Of a stretch of DNA of 31,545 nucleotides, positions 1 to 8,503 are shown in pieces (position 1 is the first letter of the stretch; every line of letters starts with the position of its first letter). The notes below the pieces were generated by a model. It was not told the origin of the DNA, did no database searches, and saw only the letters and a program-made list of their open reading frames with translations. Position numbers and translations under genes: made by a program. Source of the stretch: an uncultured Eubacteriales bacterium (lineage in GTDB: Bacteria; Bacillota; Clostridia; Oscillospirales; Oscillospiraceae); the NCBI GenBank assembly GCA_900551995.1, contig URXW01000021.1, positions 1-31,545 of the forward strand, written 5' to 3'.

Positions 1-50
1 GACAACACGATTTCCAGTCGTGCTCGTTATGACCTCTTCGATACCACTGC
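1..50 (-). tRNA. tRNA-Ser (GGA), 3' part cut off by the window start
   Basis: Read on the minus strand from position 50, this gives a 7-nt acceptor strand, TA at positions 8-9, a short D stem (TCG/CGA) and an anticodon stem CACGA/TCGTG around the loop CTGGAAA. The anticodon is therefore GGA, which reads UCC/UCU serine codons. The start of the variable arm follows, and the rest lies outside the window. The D-arm shape and the anticodon both fit tRNA-Ser. A consensus promoter sits just upstream (82-109). Confidence 0.88.
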
Positions 51-81
51 ATATTTGATTTGCTGACAAACAGCATGGACT

Positions 82-109
82 ATTATACCAAAAATGCGTA
101 TTTTGTCAA
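82..109 (-). promoter_or_regulatory. Sigma-A promoter of the tRNA-Ser gene
   Basis: On the minus strand there is a perfect -35 TTGACA (104-109), a 16-bp spacer and a perfect -10 TATAAT (82-87). Transcription would begin near position 75, about 25 nt before the mature tRNA 5' end at 50. A consensus promoter is typical of stable RNA genes. Confidence 0.85.
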
Positions 110-155
110 GACGGAATTTTTGCAGAACGGGCAGAAAATTTCTGTGACGCATATA

Positions 156-169
156 GTTTACATAACCAT
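156..169. repeat. 14-bp direct repeat copy 1 (dyad-like)
   Basis: GTTTACATAACCAT occurs here and again at 284-297, 128 bp away. The surrounding dyad ATRGTT-N5-AACCAT has one mismatch here and is perfect in the second copy. It could be an operator pair or a duplicated hairpin remnant. Its function is unknown. The rest of 110-270 shows no gene that I can support. Confidence 0.5.
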
Positions 170-270
170 GTAATTTATAGCGGGGGAAATTCGCACATCT
201 GCGCGCGGAGAAAACGGCGTAGAATAGCCATATAACAGCAATATAACAGAGAGAACACGAAGAAATAGGG

Positions 271-307
271 CGGGCGGTCTATGGTTTACATAACCATAGA
301 CCGCCCG
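271..307 (-). terminator. Perfect 14-bp hairpin, probable terminator of the 58-aa gene
   Basis: Arms 271-284 and 294-307 are perfect reverse complements around a 9-nt loop (TTTACATAA). The hairpin lies 15 nt past the minus-strand stop codon at 323. The U-tract on the minus strand is poor (CCCTATTTC follows), so this is either a weak intrinsic terminator or another structured site. The loop and inner stem contain the second copy of the 14-bp repeat found at 156-169. Confidence 0.6.
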
Positions 308-322
308 GACGCGATACCGTGA

Positions 323-499
323 TCATTGCAGCTTGGAGCAGGCTTCCTCCACCGCTTCGTCCAAAGCGGAGGTGAGACGGCGGAGGGTTTTGCCCGCCTG
401 GGTGCGCTTGAACTTGGGGGAGGGGCGCAGGACGTTGTCCAGCAGGACACCGGCTGCCACGCCTACGGCCATACCCCGTAAAAATGTGCAAGTTTTCAT
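323..499 (-). CDS. 58-aa YtxH-like small membrane protein
   Basis: This short minus-strand gene encodes a protein beginning MKTCTFLRGMAVGVAAGVLL. It has an N-terminal hydrophobic, glycine-rich helix (about residues 7-20, GxxxG-type spacing), followed by a basic segment and an amphipathic acidic C-terminus ending CSKLQ. A strong ribosome binding site, AAAAGGAG (510-516 on the complement), lies about 10 nt before the ATG. A hairpin follows the stop. The layout resembles small YtxH/DUF-type membrane-anchored proteins of Firmicutes, whose role is poorly defined. It stands alone between a tRNA gene and a plus-strand operon. I am fairly sure it is a real gene because of the RBS and codon use, and less sure of the family. 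Confidence 0.7.
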   Translation of the reverse strand: MKTCTFLRGMAVGVAAGVLLDNVLRPSPKFKRTQAGKTLRRLTSALDEAVEEACSKLQ

Positions 500-598
500 G
501 GCTTTTGCACTCCTTTTGTGATTTTGCTATCCTTTTTCGGTCTGTTTACAGTGTGCCCGGAGAGCGAGAAAAAATGCGGGAAACGGCGGCGGTGTTTC

Positions 599-627
599 TT
601 GCCAAATGGGGAAAAAGCGCGTATAAT
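599..627 (+). promoter_or_regulatory. Promoter upstream of the OMP-decarboxylase-like operon
   Basis: TTGCCA (599-604), a 17-bp spacer and TATAAT (622-627) form a good sigma-A promoter. The first convincing downstream start codon is at 818, giving a leader of about 185 nt. Within the 500-817 gap I see no supported gene. A 46-codon reading frame near 643-783 lacks a ribosome binding site. Confidence 0.7.
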
Positions 628-817
628 GTATGCTGGTCGTATATGGACTTAGAAGGGAGTCATATAGAAATCATACCTATACAAATGGTTGATGTTCCAG
701 TTGTACACACAGTTTGTCCCGGCCTGTTTTGCGTCGAAAACACGCCGCCCCCGGCGCAGGCGCGAGTTGTGAGTGAAAAATAATTAAAAAGTTTAGATAA
801 AGACGAAGGAGCGAGCT

Positions 818-1576
818 ATGTTTGACATGGAATTGCAGCGGCGTATCCGGGAACGGAAAACGCCGCTGGCACTGGTGCTGGACCCGGAGGCGGAGCGGCT
901 CAGTGAGAAGCTGCGGAAAAATTTCATCGATATGTTCGGCGACACCCCTATGGCGCAGGCGGAGGCTCTTCGCTACCACGGCACCGGGCTGCTGGACGCG
1001 GCGGCGGGAAAGCTGTCGGCGGTGGTATTGCAGGGGGAGACGTATCTCAGCTGCGGCATGATGGGCGCGGACGTGCTGGCGAACCTGATCAGCGCGGCGC
1101 ACGCCAAGGGGCTGTATGTGATCCTGGACATGAACACCGGCGCGGCGGCGCGGTGGGCGGACTCCGGGGCGGACGGCATCACCGTTTGCCCCTACGGCGG
1201 CAGCGACTGTCTGAACGCCGGAGAGATGCTGCCCATTGCGGCGGTACGCACGGCGGACAGCTCCGGCGGGCAAGTACAGAACCTGCTGGCGGGGGATCGG
1301 GCACTGTGGCTGGCGGTGGCGGAGCAGATGGCGCGGCGGGGCGCGGCGTTGTCCGTCGCCACCGGGTACAGTCTGGACGTGAAGGACGTGCGGCGGGTGT
1401 GCCCCAACGCCTTTTTGCTGCTGCCGGACTGCGATGGGGAGAACGCGCTGCCCGCCTTCGATGAGCTGGGGCACGGGGCGTTGCTGACGGACAGCACCTT
1501 GCAGTACGCCGCCGACCCCGCCGCCGCCATCGAGGAGAGGATCAAGGAACTGAAGCAGTGGGTGACGGTGGTATGA
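818..1576 (+). CDS. Degenerate orotidine-5'-phosphate decarboxylase-like protein (type-2 PyrF fold, catalytic residues lost)
   Basis: The 252-aa protein aligns by eye along its whole length with type-2 OMP decarboxylases, which are TIM barrels. It has a KTPLALVLDP start like KSPLxVGLDP, a GLYVILDMNTG strand (about 99-108), an ADGITVCPYGGSDCL strand (118-132) matching the aDxvTvnPYlGxDsl motif, and VRTADSSGG (143-151) matching vkTSNpss. The catalytic D-x-K-R-G-D signature reads D104-M-N106-T-G-A109, so the catalytic lysine and second aspartate are gone. The phosphate-binding SR motif near the C-terminus reads ST (226-227), and the IPGxGAQG loop is not recognisable. It is therefore unlikely to decarboxylate OMP. 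The RBS is GAAGGAG before ATG. Its stop overlaps the next start (ATGA), so the two products are translationally coupled. Confidence 0.75.
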   Translation: MFDMELQRRIRERKTPLALVLDPEAERLSEKLRKNFIDMFGDTPMAQAEALRYHGTGLLDAAAGKLSAVVLQGETYLSCGMMGADVLANLISAAHAKGLYVILDMNTGAAARWADSGADGITVCPYGGSDCLNAGEMLPIAAVRTADSSGGQVQNLLAGDRALWLAVAEQMARRGAALSVATGYSLDVKDVRRVCPNAFLLLPDCDGENALPAFDELGHGALLTDSTLQYAADPAAAIEERIKELKQWVTVV

Positions 1577-2619
1577 CGAGACTGTATCTTATCCGCCATG
1601 CGGAGGCGGAGGGGAATCTTTACCGCATCGCCCACGGGCACTACAACGGACTTATCACCAACTACCGGGGCTATCAGCAGATCGACGCGCTGCGGGAGCG
1701 GTTCCGGGAGGTGGACATCGACGCGGTGTACAGCAGCGACCTGTACCGGACGCAGACCACCGCCCGCGCCATCTGGCTGCCCAAGTCGCTGCCCCTCCGG
1801 CTGGAGCCGGCGTTCCGGGAGATCTGTATGGGGCAGTGGGAGGATCACACGTGGCACGAGCTGAACGTGAAGTACCCGGAGGATATGTATAAATTCAACC
1901 GCCGCGCCGATCTCTGGCGCATACCGGGAGCGGAGACGGCGCAGCAGGTGGTGGATCGCTTTATCCCCGCGCTGGAGCGGGTGGCGAAGGCGCACGAGGG
2001 CGGCACCGTGGCGGTGTTCTCGCACGGCATGGCTCTCCGGACGGTGCTGGGCGTTTTGCAGGGGCAGACGCTGGCGGAGGTGGGGCAGACGCCCCACGGC
2101 GACAACACCGCCGTGTCCCTGCTGGAATGGGAGAACGGCGCGTTCCGCGTGGTGTACCGGGACGACAACAGCCATCTGGCGGAGCGGGGGCTTTCCACCT
2201 TCGCCAAGCAGAGCTGGTGGAAGGATAAAAATATGGTGGAGTCCGGCGAGGGCTACGCGATGCTGACCGACGGAGAGCGGGAGACGCTCGGCGTTCCGGC
2301 GGGGGGCGACGGCGTGGCTGTACGGTACGGCGATGCGCTTATCGGCGCGTTTACTCTGCGGGACGAGGGGGACGCGCTGCGGCTCGTGTGGTACGGTCTT
2401 GCCCCGGAGTGGCGGGGCAGAGGGCTGGGCATCCCGCCCATGGGACAAGCCATCGACGCCTGCCTGAAGCGGGGACGCGACGCGCTGCGGCTGGACTGCC
2501 CCGACAGGACGCTGCGCCCCTTCTTTGCGCGGCTGGGCTTCGTGCCCACGGCGGGGGACACCATGGAGAAGGATGTGCGGCGTGTGATGCCGCCCCTGCC
2601 GCCTGCCTATCTGGGGTAA
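1573..2619 (+). CDS. Histidine phosphatase (PGAM-like) fused to a GNAT acetyltransferase domain
   Basis: The 348-aa protein has two domains. Residues 1 to about 205 are a histidine phosphatase: RHA signature in MTRLYLIRHAEAEGN (H9 is the phospho-acceptor), the second conserved histidine in VAVFSHGMALR, and an acidic FREICMGQWED segment. This family includes cobalamin-pathway phosphatases and phosphoglycerate mutases, and the substrate here is not clear. Residues from about 225 to 340 look like a GNAT N-acetyltransferase, with an acetyl-CoA motif in GLAPEWRGRGLG and a C-terminal FFARLGFVP strand typical of the fold. I chose the ATG at 1573 because it overlaps the upstream stop as ATGA. The upstream partner is the OMP-decarboxylase-like protein. 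The joint job of the two is unknown. Confidence 0.85.
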   Translation: MTRLYLIRHAEAEGNLYRIAHGHYNGLITNYRGYQQIDALRERFREVDIDAVYSSDLYRTQTTARAIWLPKSLPLRLEPAFREICMGQWEDHTWHELNVKYPEDMYKFNRRADLWRIPGAETAQQVVDRFIPALERVAKAHEGGTVAVFSHGMALRTVLGVLQGQTLAEVGQTPHGDNTAVSLLEWENGAFRVVYRDDNSHLAERGLSTFAKQSWWKDKNMVESGEGYAMLTDGERETLGVPAGGDGVAVRYGDALIGAFTLRDEGDALRLVWYGLAPEWRGRGLGIPPMGQAIDACLKRGRDALRLDCPDRTLRPFFARLGFVPTAGDTMEKDVRRVMPPLPPAYLG

Positions 2620-2734
2620 TGTCCCCGGCAGGATCTGCCCGCCTGTGCTGTCATTAGGCTGGCGCGGCAATCTGTTCCCCCCGCGGCGGGGACGGAGGAC
2701 GGCGAGGATTTATCAACACAGACGGGAGACGGAT

Positions 2735-4723
2735 ATGGAAAAGGGAATTGAATTTCTCCCCATCAGCCGGGAGGAGATGATCGACCGGGGCTGGTACTAC
2801 TACGACTTTCTGGTGGTGACGGCGGACGGGTACATCGACCATCCCAGCTTCGGCACCACGCTGATCGCGCGGCTGCTGGAGAGCAAGGGCTATCGGGTCG
2901 CGATACTGCCCCAGCCGGACTGGCACTCGGCGGAGGCGTTCCGCGCCATGGGCAAGCCCCGGTACGGGGTGCTGATCGGCGGCGGGAATCTGGACTCCAT
3001 GGTGGCGCACTACACCGTCGCCAAGCGGCGGCGCACACGCGATTTGTACAGCGAGGGCGGGCAGATGGGCAAGCGGCCCGACCGCCCCACCATCGTCTAC
3101 GCCAACCGGGTGCGGGAGGCGTTCCCGGATGTGCCCATCGTTATCGGCGGGCTGGAGGCGTCGCTGCGGCGGTTCGCCCACTACGACTACTGGGACGACA
3201 GGGTGCGGCGGAGCATCCTCTTTGACGCGCCGGCGGATCTGCTGGTGTACGGCATGGGGGAGAGTGCCACGGTGGAGATCGCACGGCGGCTGGCGCGGAA
3301 GGTGCCCACGGCGGAGATGACGGACATCCCCGGCACGGCGTATATCACCGACGAGGTGGGGGAGCTGCGGTTCCACCGGGCGGACTGTCCCGGTTATGAG
3401 GCGATGTGCGCGGACAAGGAAGCCTACGCCCGTGCCACGAAGATCGAGTACGACGAGCACGACCCCATCCGGGGCTGCGCCGTGGTGCAGCCCTGCGAGG
3501 GGCGGTATCTGGTGGTGAACCCGCCGGCGAGACCGCTGCGGCGGGAGGAGCTGGACGCGCTGTACGCGCTGCCCTACACGCGGCAGGTGCACCCTATATA
3601 TAAGGAGGGGATACCCGCCATCGAGGAGGTGCAGTTCTCCATCACCCACAACCGGGGGTGCTTCGGCGGGTGCAATTTCTGCGCGCTGGCGTTCCACCAG
3701 GGGCGAATGGTCACCAGCCGCTCTATCGAGTCGGTGCTGGAGGAGGCGGAGCTGCTGACCCACGAGGCGGGGTTCAAGGGGTATATCCACGACGTGGGAG
3801 GCCCCAGCGCGAATTTCCGGCACACCAGCTGCCAGAAGCAGAAGCGGTGCGGTATGTGCAAGAACCGCAGCTGTCTCGCGCCGGAGCCGTGCCCCAATCT
3901 GGACGCGGATCACTCGGAGTATACGGAGCTGCTGCGGCGGATGCGGGAGATACCGGGGATCAAAAAGGTGTTCGTCCGCAGCGGCATACGGTACGACTAT
4001 ATGCTGGAGGACAAGGACAGGTCGTTTTTCAAGGAGCTGGTGAAGTACCATGTCTCCGGGCAGCTGAAGGTGGCTCCGGAGCACTGCGTCAGCTCCGTGC
4101 TGGACTATATGGGCAAGCCCCACTTCGATGTGTTCCTCAAGTTCTGGCGGCAGTACCAGAAGCTGAACGAGGAGGGGGGCACGGAGCAGTATCTGGTGCC
4201 GTACCTCATGTCCAGCCATCCGGGCTGCACCATCAAGGACGCGGTGGAGCTGGCGGAGTTCCTCCACAGGAACGGCAGGACGCCGGAGCAGGTGCAGGAC
4301 TTCTATCCCACGCCGGGGACGCTGTCCACGTGTATGTACTATACGGGGATCGACCCCCGGGATATGTCCGAGGTGTACGTGGCGAAGGATCCCAAGGAGA
4401 AGGCGATGCAGCGCGCACTGCTCCAGTGGTCAAGGCCGGAGAAGCGGGCGTTGGTGGTGGAGGCTCTGGAGGAAGCGGGGCGGACGGATCTGATCGGGTA
4501 CGACAAGCGGTGCCTGATACGCCCGCGAAAGGGCGAGCCCTACGGACAGGCACCTGCCAAGCCGGAGAAACCGGAAAAGCCGGAGCGGCAGCCCCGCAGA
4601 CGGAAGGAGGCCGCCGGGAACCGGGGGCGGCGGGGGACGCCCACGGCGAAGGCTCCTGTGCAGAAGGGGAAGATGTCGCCGCGGAAAAAGGCGGCGTTCG
4701 CCAAGAAGCGGAGCGGAAAATAA
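2735..4723 (+). CDS. YgiQ family radical SAM protein (UPF0313)
   Basis: The 662-aa protein starts MEKGIEFLPISREEMIDRGW, the usual start of the YgiQ/UPF0313 family. It has an N-terminal cobalamin-binding-like region (about 1-200; HPSFGTTLIARLLESKGYRV), then the radical SAM core with the iron-sulfur motif C309-x3-C313-x2-C316 (RGCFGGCNFCA). A second cysteine-rich stretch (CGMCKNRSC) follows, then a lysine/proline/arginine-rich disordered tail from about residue 600. The family is widespread but its reaction is not established. The start at 2735 is preceded by a GGGAG site, and an upstream in-frame extension to 2645 is unlikely. No promoter is evident in the 115-bp gap before it, so it may be read with the genes upstream. 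A strong terminator follows. Confidence 0.93.
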   Translation: MEKGIEFLPISREEMIDRGWYYYDFLVVTADGYIDHPSFGTTLIARLLESKGYRVAILPQPDWHSAEAFRAMGKPRYGVLIGGGNLDSMVAHYTVAKRRRTRDLYSEGGQMGKRPDRPTIVYANRVREAFPDVPIVIGGLEASLRRFAHYDYWDDRVRRSILFDAPADLLVYGMGESATVEIARRLARKVPTAEMTDIPGTAYITDEVGELRFHRADCPGYEAMCADKEAYARATKIEYDEHDPIRGCAVVQPCEGRYLVVNPPARPLRREELDALYALPYTRQVHPIYKEGIPAIEEVQFSITHNRGCFGGCNFCALAFHQGRMVTSRSIESVLEEAELLTHEAGFKGYIHDVGGPSANFRHTSCQKQKRCGMCKNRSCLAPEPCPNLDADHSEYTELLRRMREIPGIKKVFVRSGIRYDYMLEDKDRSFFKELVKYHVSGQLKVAPEHCVSSVLDYMGKPHFDVFLKFWRQYQKLNEEGGTEQYLVPYLMSSHPGCTIKDAVELAEFLHRNGRTPEQVQDFYPTPGTLSTCMYYTGIDPRDMSEVYVAKDPKEKAMQRALLQWSRPEKRALVVEALEEAGRTDLIGYDKRCLIRPRKGEPYGQAPAKPEKPEKPERQPRRRKEAAGNRGRRGTPTAKAPVQKGKMSPRKKAAFAKKRSGK

Positions 4724-4724
4724 G

Positions 4725-4766
4725 AAAAACAGGGCGGGACGCTTCTGCGTCCCGCCCTGTTTTTAT
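4725..4766 (+). terminator. Intrinsic terminator after the YgiQ gene
   Basis: The stem has perfectly paired arms 4725-4742 and 4747-4764 around a TTCT loop, with five Ts closing the 3' arm. It separates the YgiQ gene from the ATP synthase operon. Confidence 0.9.
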
Positions 4767-4837
4767 CAAATTGGGGGAAGTGATAAAGGTTTTGTCGCTT
4801 TCTCCGGAATGTTGTGGTGCTTCCGCCGAAAAAATGC

Positions 4838-4866
4838 TTGTGTTGCAGGGCTTTTTTTATTATAAT
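4838..4866 (+). promoter_or_regulatory. Promoter of the ATP synthase operon
   Basis: TTGTGT (4838-4843), a 17-bp spacer and TATAAT (4861-4866). The leader to the atpB start at 5008 is about 135 nt and contains a GTCGCTT/AAGCGAC inverted repeat around 4940-4970. No riboswitch is recognised. Confidence 0.7.
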
Positions 4867-5007
4867 AAAAAGGAAGTGTCAAGATGCCGCACCCGTGTGT
4901 TAAGATTTTGCTAAGAAATCGTAAAGACGGGGAGGCCCCGCGTCGCTTCTGCCGTTACACAAAGCGACACGGCAAAAATTTTACCGGATGTAAAAGGTGA
5001 AAGAAGA

Positions 5008-5859
5008 ATGGAAAAAAAGAAGAAGATCAGGTTCATCGTGGTGTGGCTGCTGATCACCGCGGCGTTTCTGGCCGGTTCTCTGCTTGTCCCCGGACACGGC
5101 AAGTCGGAGTCGGTGCAGGAGGCTATGCGGGACGCGGTGCTCCACGGGACGAACCGCATCAGCCTGTTCGGGCTGAAGGACGTGAACCCGGCGTACATCT
5201 CGTCGCTGGTGGTGGTGGGCGCGCTGCTGCTGGCAGCCGTGCTGCTGCGCGTCCTCGTCATTCCACGGTTCAAGATGGTGCCGGGGAAATTGCAGATGGT
5301 GCTGGAGACGGTGGTGGGACTGTTCGACGGCATGGCAAAGGGAAACAGCCCCCACCGCAACGGATTCCTTGGCGCGTACATCTTCGGCGCAGGCGTGTAC
5401 ATCTTCGTGGGAACGCTGTTTGAGCTGTTCGGCTTCCAGGCCATTACCACGGGGGGACACACCATCGCGCTGCCGGCTCCCCTGTCCGACGTGAACGCCG
5501 CCATCTCTCTGGGCTGCCTGTCCTACGGCGTCATTCTGGTGGGCGGCATTGTCGCCAACGGCGCAAAGGGCGCGGGCAAGGCGTTGAAGGACTTCTCTCT
5601 GCCCCTGTCCATGAGCTTCCGACTGTTCGGCGCACTGCTCAGCGGACTGCTGGTGACGGAGCTGGTGTACTACTACGTTTCCATGAGCTTTGTACTGCCG
5701 GTAATCATCGCCGTGCTGTTCACCATGCTCCATGCGCTGATCCAAGCCTACGTGCTGACCACGCTGACCTCCATGTTCTACGGGGAGTCCACGGAGAAGC
5801 ACGCACCCAAGCCTAAGAAAAGTAAGAAAATCAAAAACATACAGACTGTAAATAACTGA
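5008..5859 (+). CDS. atpB: ATP synthase F0 subunit a
   Basis: This 283-aa integral membrane protein forms the stator half of the ion path through F0, against the c-ring. Hydrophobic segments lie at about 8-27, 64-84, 115-145, 165-190 and 205-255. The essential arginine of subunit a is R205 in SMSFRLFGALLSG, matching the family motif FRLFGN. It opens the atp operon with a GGTGAAAGAAG leader before ATG and is followed 17 bp later by atpE. The C-terminus has an unusually long lysine-rich tail (EKHAPKPKKSKKIKN) beyond the last membrane helix. Confidence 0.95.
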   Translation: MEKKKKIRFIVVWLLITAAFLAGSLLVPGHGKSESVQEAMRDAVLHGTNRISLFGLKDVNPAYISSLVVVGALLLAAVLLRVLVIPRFKMVPGKLQMVLETVVGLFDGMAKGNSPHRNGFLGAYIFGAGVYIFVGTLFELFGFQAITTGGHTIALPAPLSDVNAAISLGCLSYGVILVGGIVANGAKGAGKALKDFSLPLSMSFRLFGALLSGLLVTELVYYYVSMSFVLPVIIAVLFTMLHALIQAYVLTTLTSMFYGESTEKHAPKPKKSKKIKNIQTVNN

Positions 5860-5876
5860 CGGAGGAAAGAGAAACC

Positions 5877-6251
5877 ATGAAAAAACTGCTTAACAAGAAG
5901 GCTTTTGCCCTGGTGCTGTGCCTGGTGCTGGCACTGACCGCTATGATGACCGTGACCGCTTTTGCCGACACCGAGCCTGCGGACGGCGCGGCTGTGTCCG
6001 AGACGGCGGAGACCGCCGCTGACAGTGTGACCGGCACCAAGGCTATGGCTTCCGCCATCGCCATCGGTATCGCCGCCGCTGCCGGTGCCATCGGCATGGG
6101 TATGGCGATCGCCAAATCCGCCGAGGGGATCTCCCGCCAGCCGGAGGCGGAGGGCAAGATCCGCACCACCATGATGCTGGGTCTGGTGTTCCTGGAAACC
6201 GTGGTTATTTACGCACTGCTGACCGTCATCCTCATCATCTTTGTGCTGTAA
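5877..6251 (+). CDS. atpE: ATP synthase F0 subunit c with N-terminal signal peptide
   Basis: The rotor-ring proteolipid normally has 70-90 residues, but this one has 124. Residues 1-30 form a clear signal peptide (MKKLLNKK, hydrophobic core, then TAFA before D31). An acidic linker (about 31-52) follows, then the usual two-helix hairpin: helix 1 about 55-80, polar loop R87-Q88-P89, helix 2 about 97-122. The ion-carrying carboxylate is E107 in VFLETVVIYALL. The glutamine of sodium-type rings in helix 1 is replaced by methionine (GMGMAIAK), which suggests proton coupling. GGAGGAAAGAG before the ATG supports this long start over an internal methionine. Confidence 0.95.
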   Translation: MKKLLNKKAFALVLCLVLALTAMMTVTAFADTEPADGAAVSETAETAADSVTGTKAMASAIAIGIAAAAGAIGMGMAIAKSAEGISRQPEAEGKIRTTMMLGLVFLETVVIYALLTVILIIFVL

Positions 6252-6269
6252 GAAACGGAGAGAGAAGCT

Positions 6270-6750
6270 ATGAATATCCCTCTGAATATTGATTGGCAGC
6301 AGATATTGCTGCACTTCTTCAACTTCTCTATTCTGGTGGGCGGACTGTACCTGCTGCTGTTCAAGCCGGTGAAGAGCTTCATGGCGAAGCGCGAGAAGCA
6401 CTACGCCGACATGGAGTCCGCCGCCGTGGCGCGGGAGAAGGACACCGAGGAGCTGAAGGCGGAGATGGCGAAGCGCGAGGCCGCCTTCGACACCGAGCTG
6501 GAGGAGAAGCGCGCCGCCGCCGCCAAGGAGGCGGAGGCGTTTGCCCAGCAGCAGCGTGACGCCGCCAAGGCGCAGGCGGACAGGATCCTGTCCGACGCCA
6601 AGTCCGCCGCCGAGAACGAGCGGCAGAAGATCGTAGCTGAGGCAAACCGCGAGGCTGTCGCCATCGCCGAGGAAGCCATGGAGAAGCTGCTGGCGAAGGA
6701 GACTTCCCGCGCCTACGACTCCTTTGTGAACGCTGCGGAGGAGGAGAAGA

Positions 6751-6761
<11 letters not shown>
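6270..6761 (+). CDS. atpF: ATP synthase F0 subunit b
   Basis: This 163-aa protein is the peripheral stalk. It has one N-terminal membrane helix (about 10-30, ILLHFFNFSILVGGLYLLLF), then the conserved FKPVKSFM-type exit and a long charged alanine/glutamate-rich coiled coil to the C-terminus. Length is normal, with no delta domain fused to its end. A GGAGAGAGAAG site precedes the ATG. The last 11 nt overlap the start of the next gene, whose RBS (GAGGAGGAGAAG) lies inside atpF. This couples translation of b to the delta/alpha fusion. Confidence 0.95.
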
Positions 6762-8499
<1,738 letters not shown>

Positions 8500-8503
8500 G
8501 GCT

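Noticed and set aside
484..783. Open frame in the gap before the PyrF-like gene (including a 46-codon piece from about 643)
   Set aside because: No ribosome binding site, no recognisable motif, and the longer form crosses the promoter at 599-627. Left as possible leader sequence only.
2645..2735. Upstream start of the YgiQ gene giving 30 extra residues
   Set aside because: The extension is low-complexity arginine-rich sequence without an RBS, and the family begins at the MEKGIEFLP methionine.
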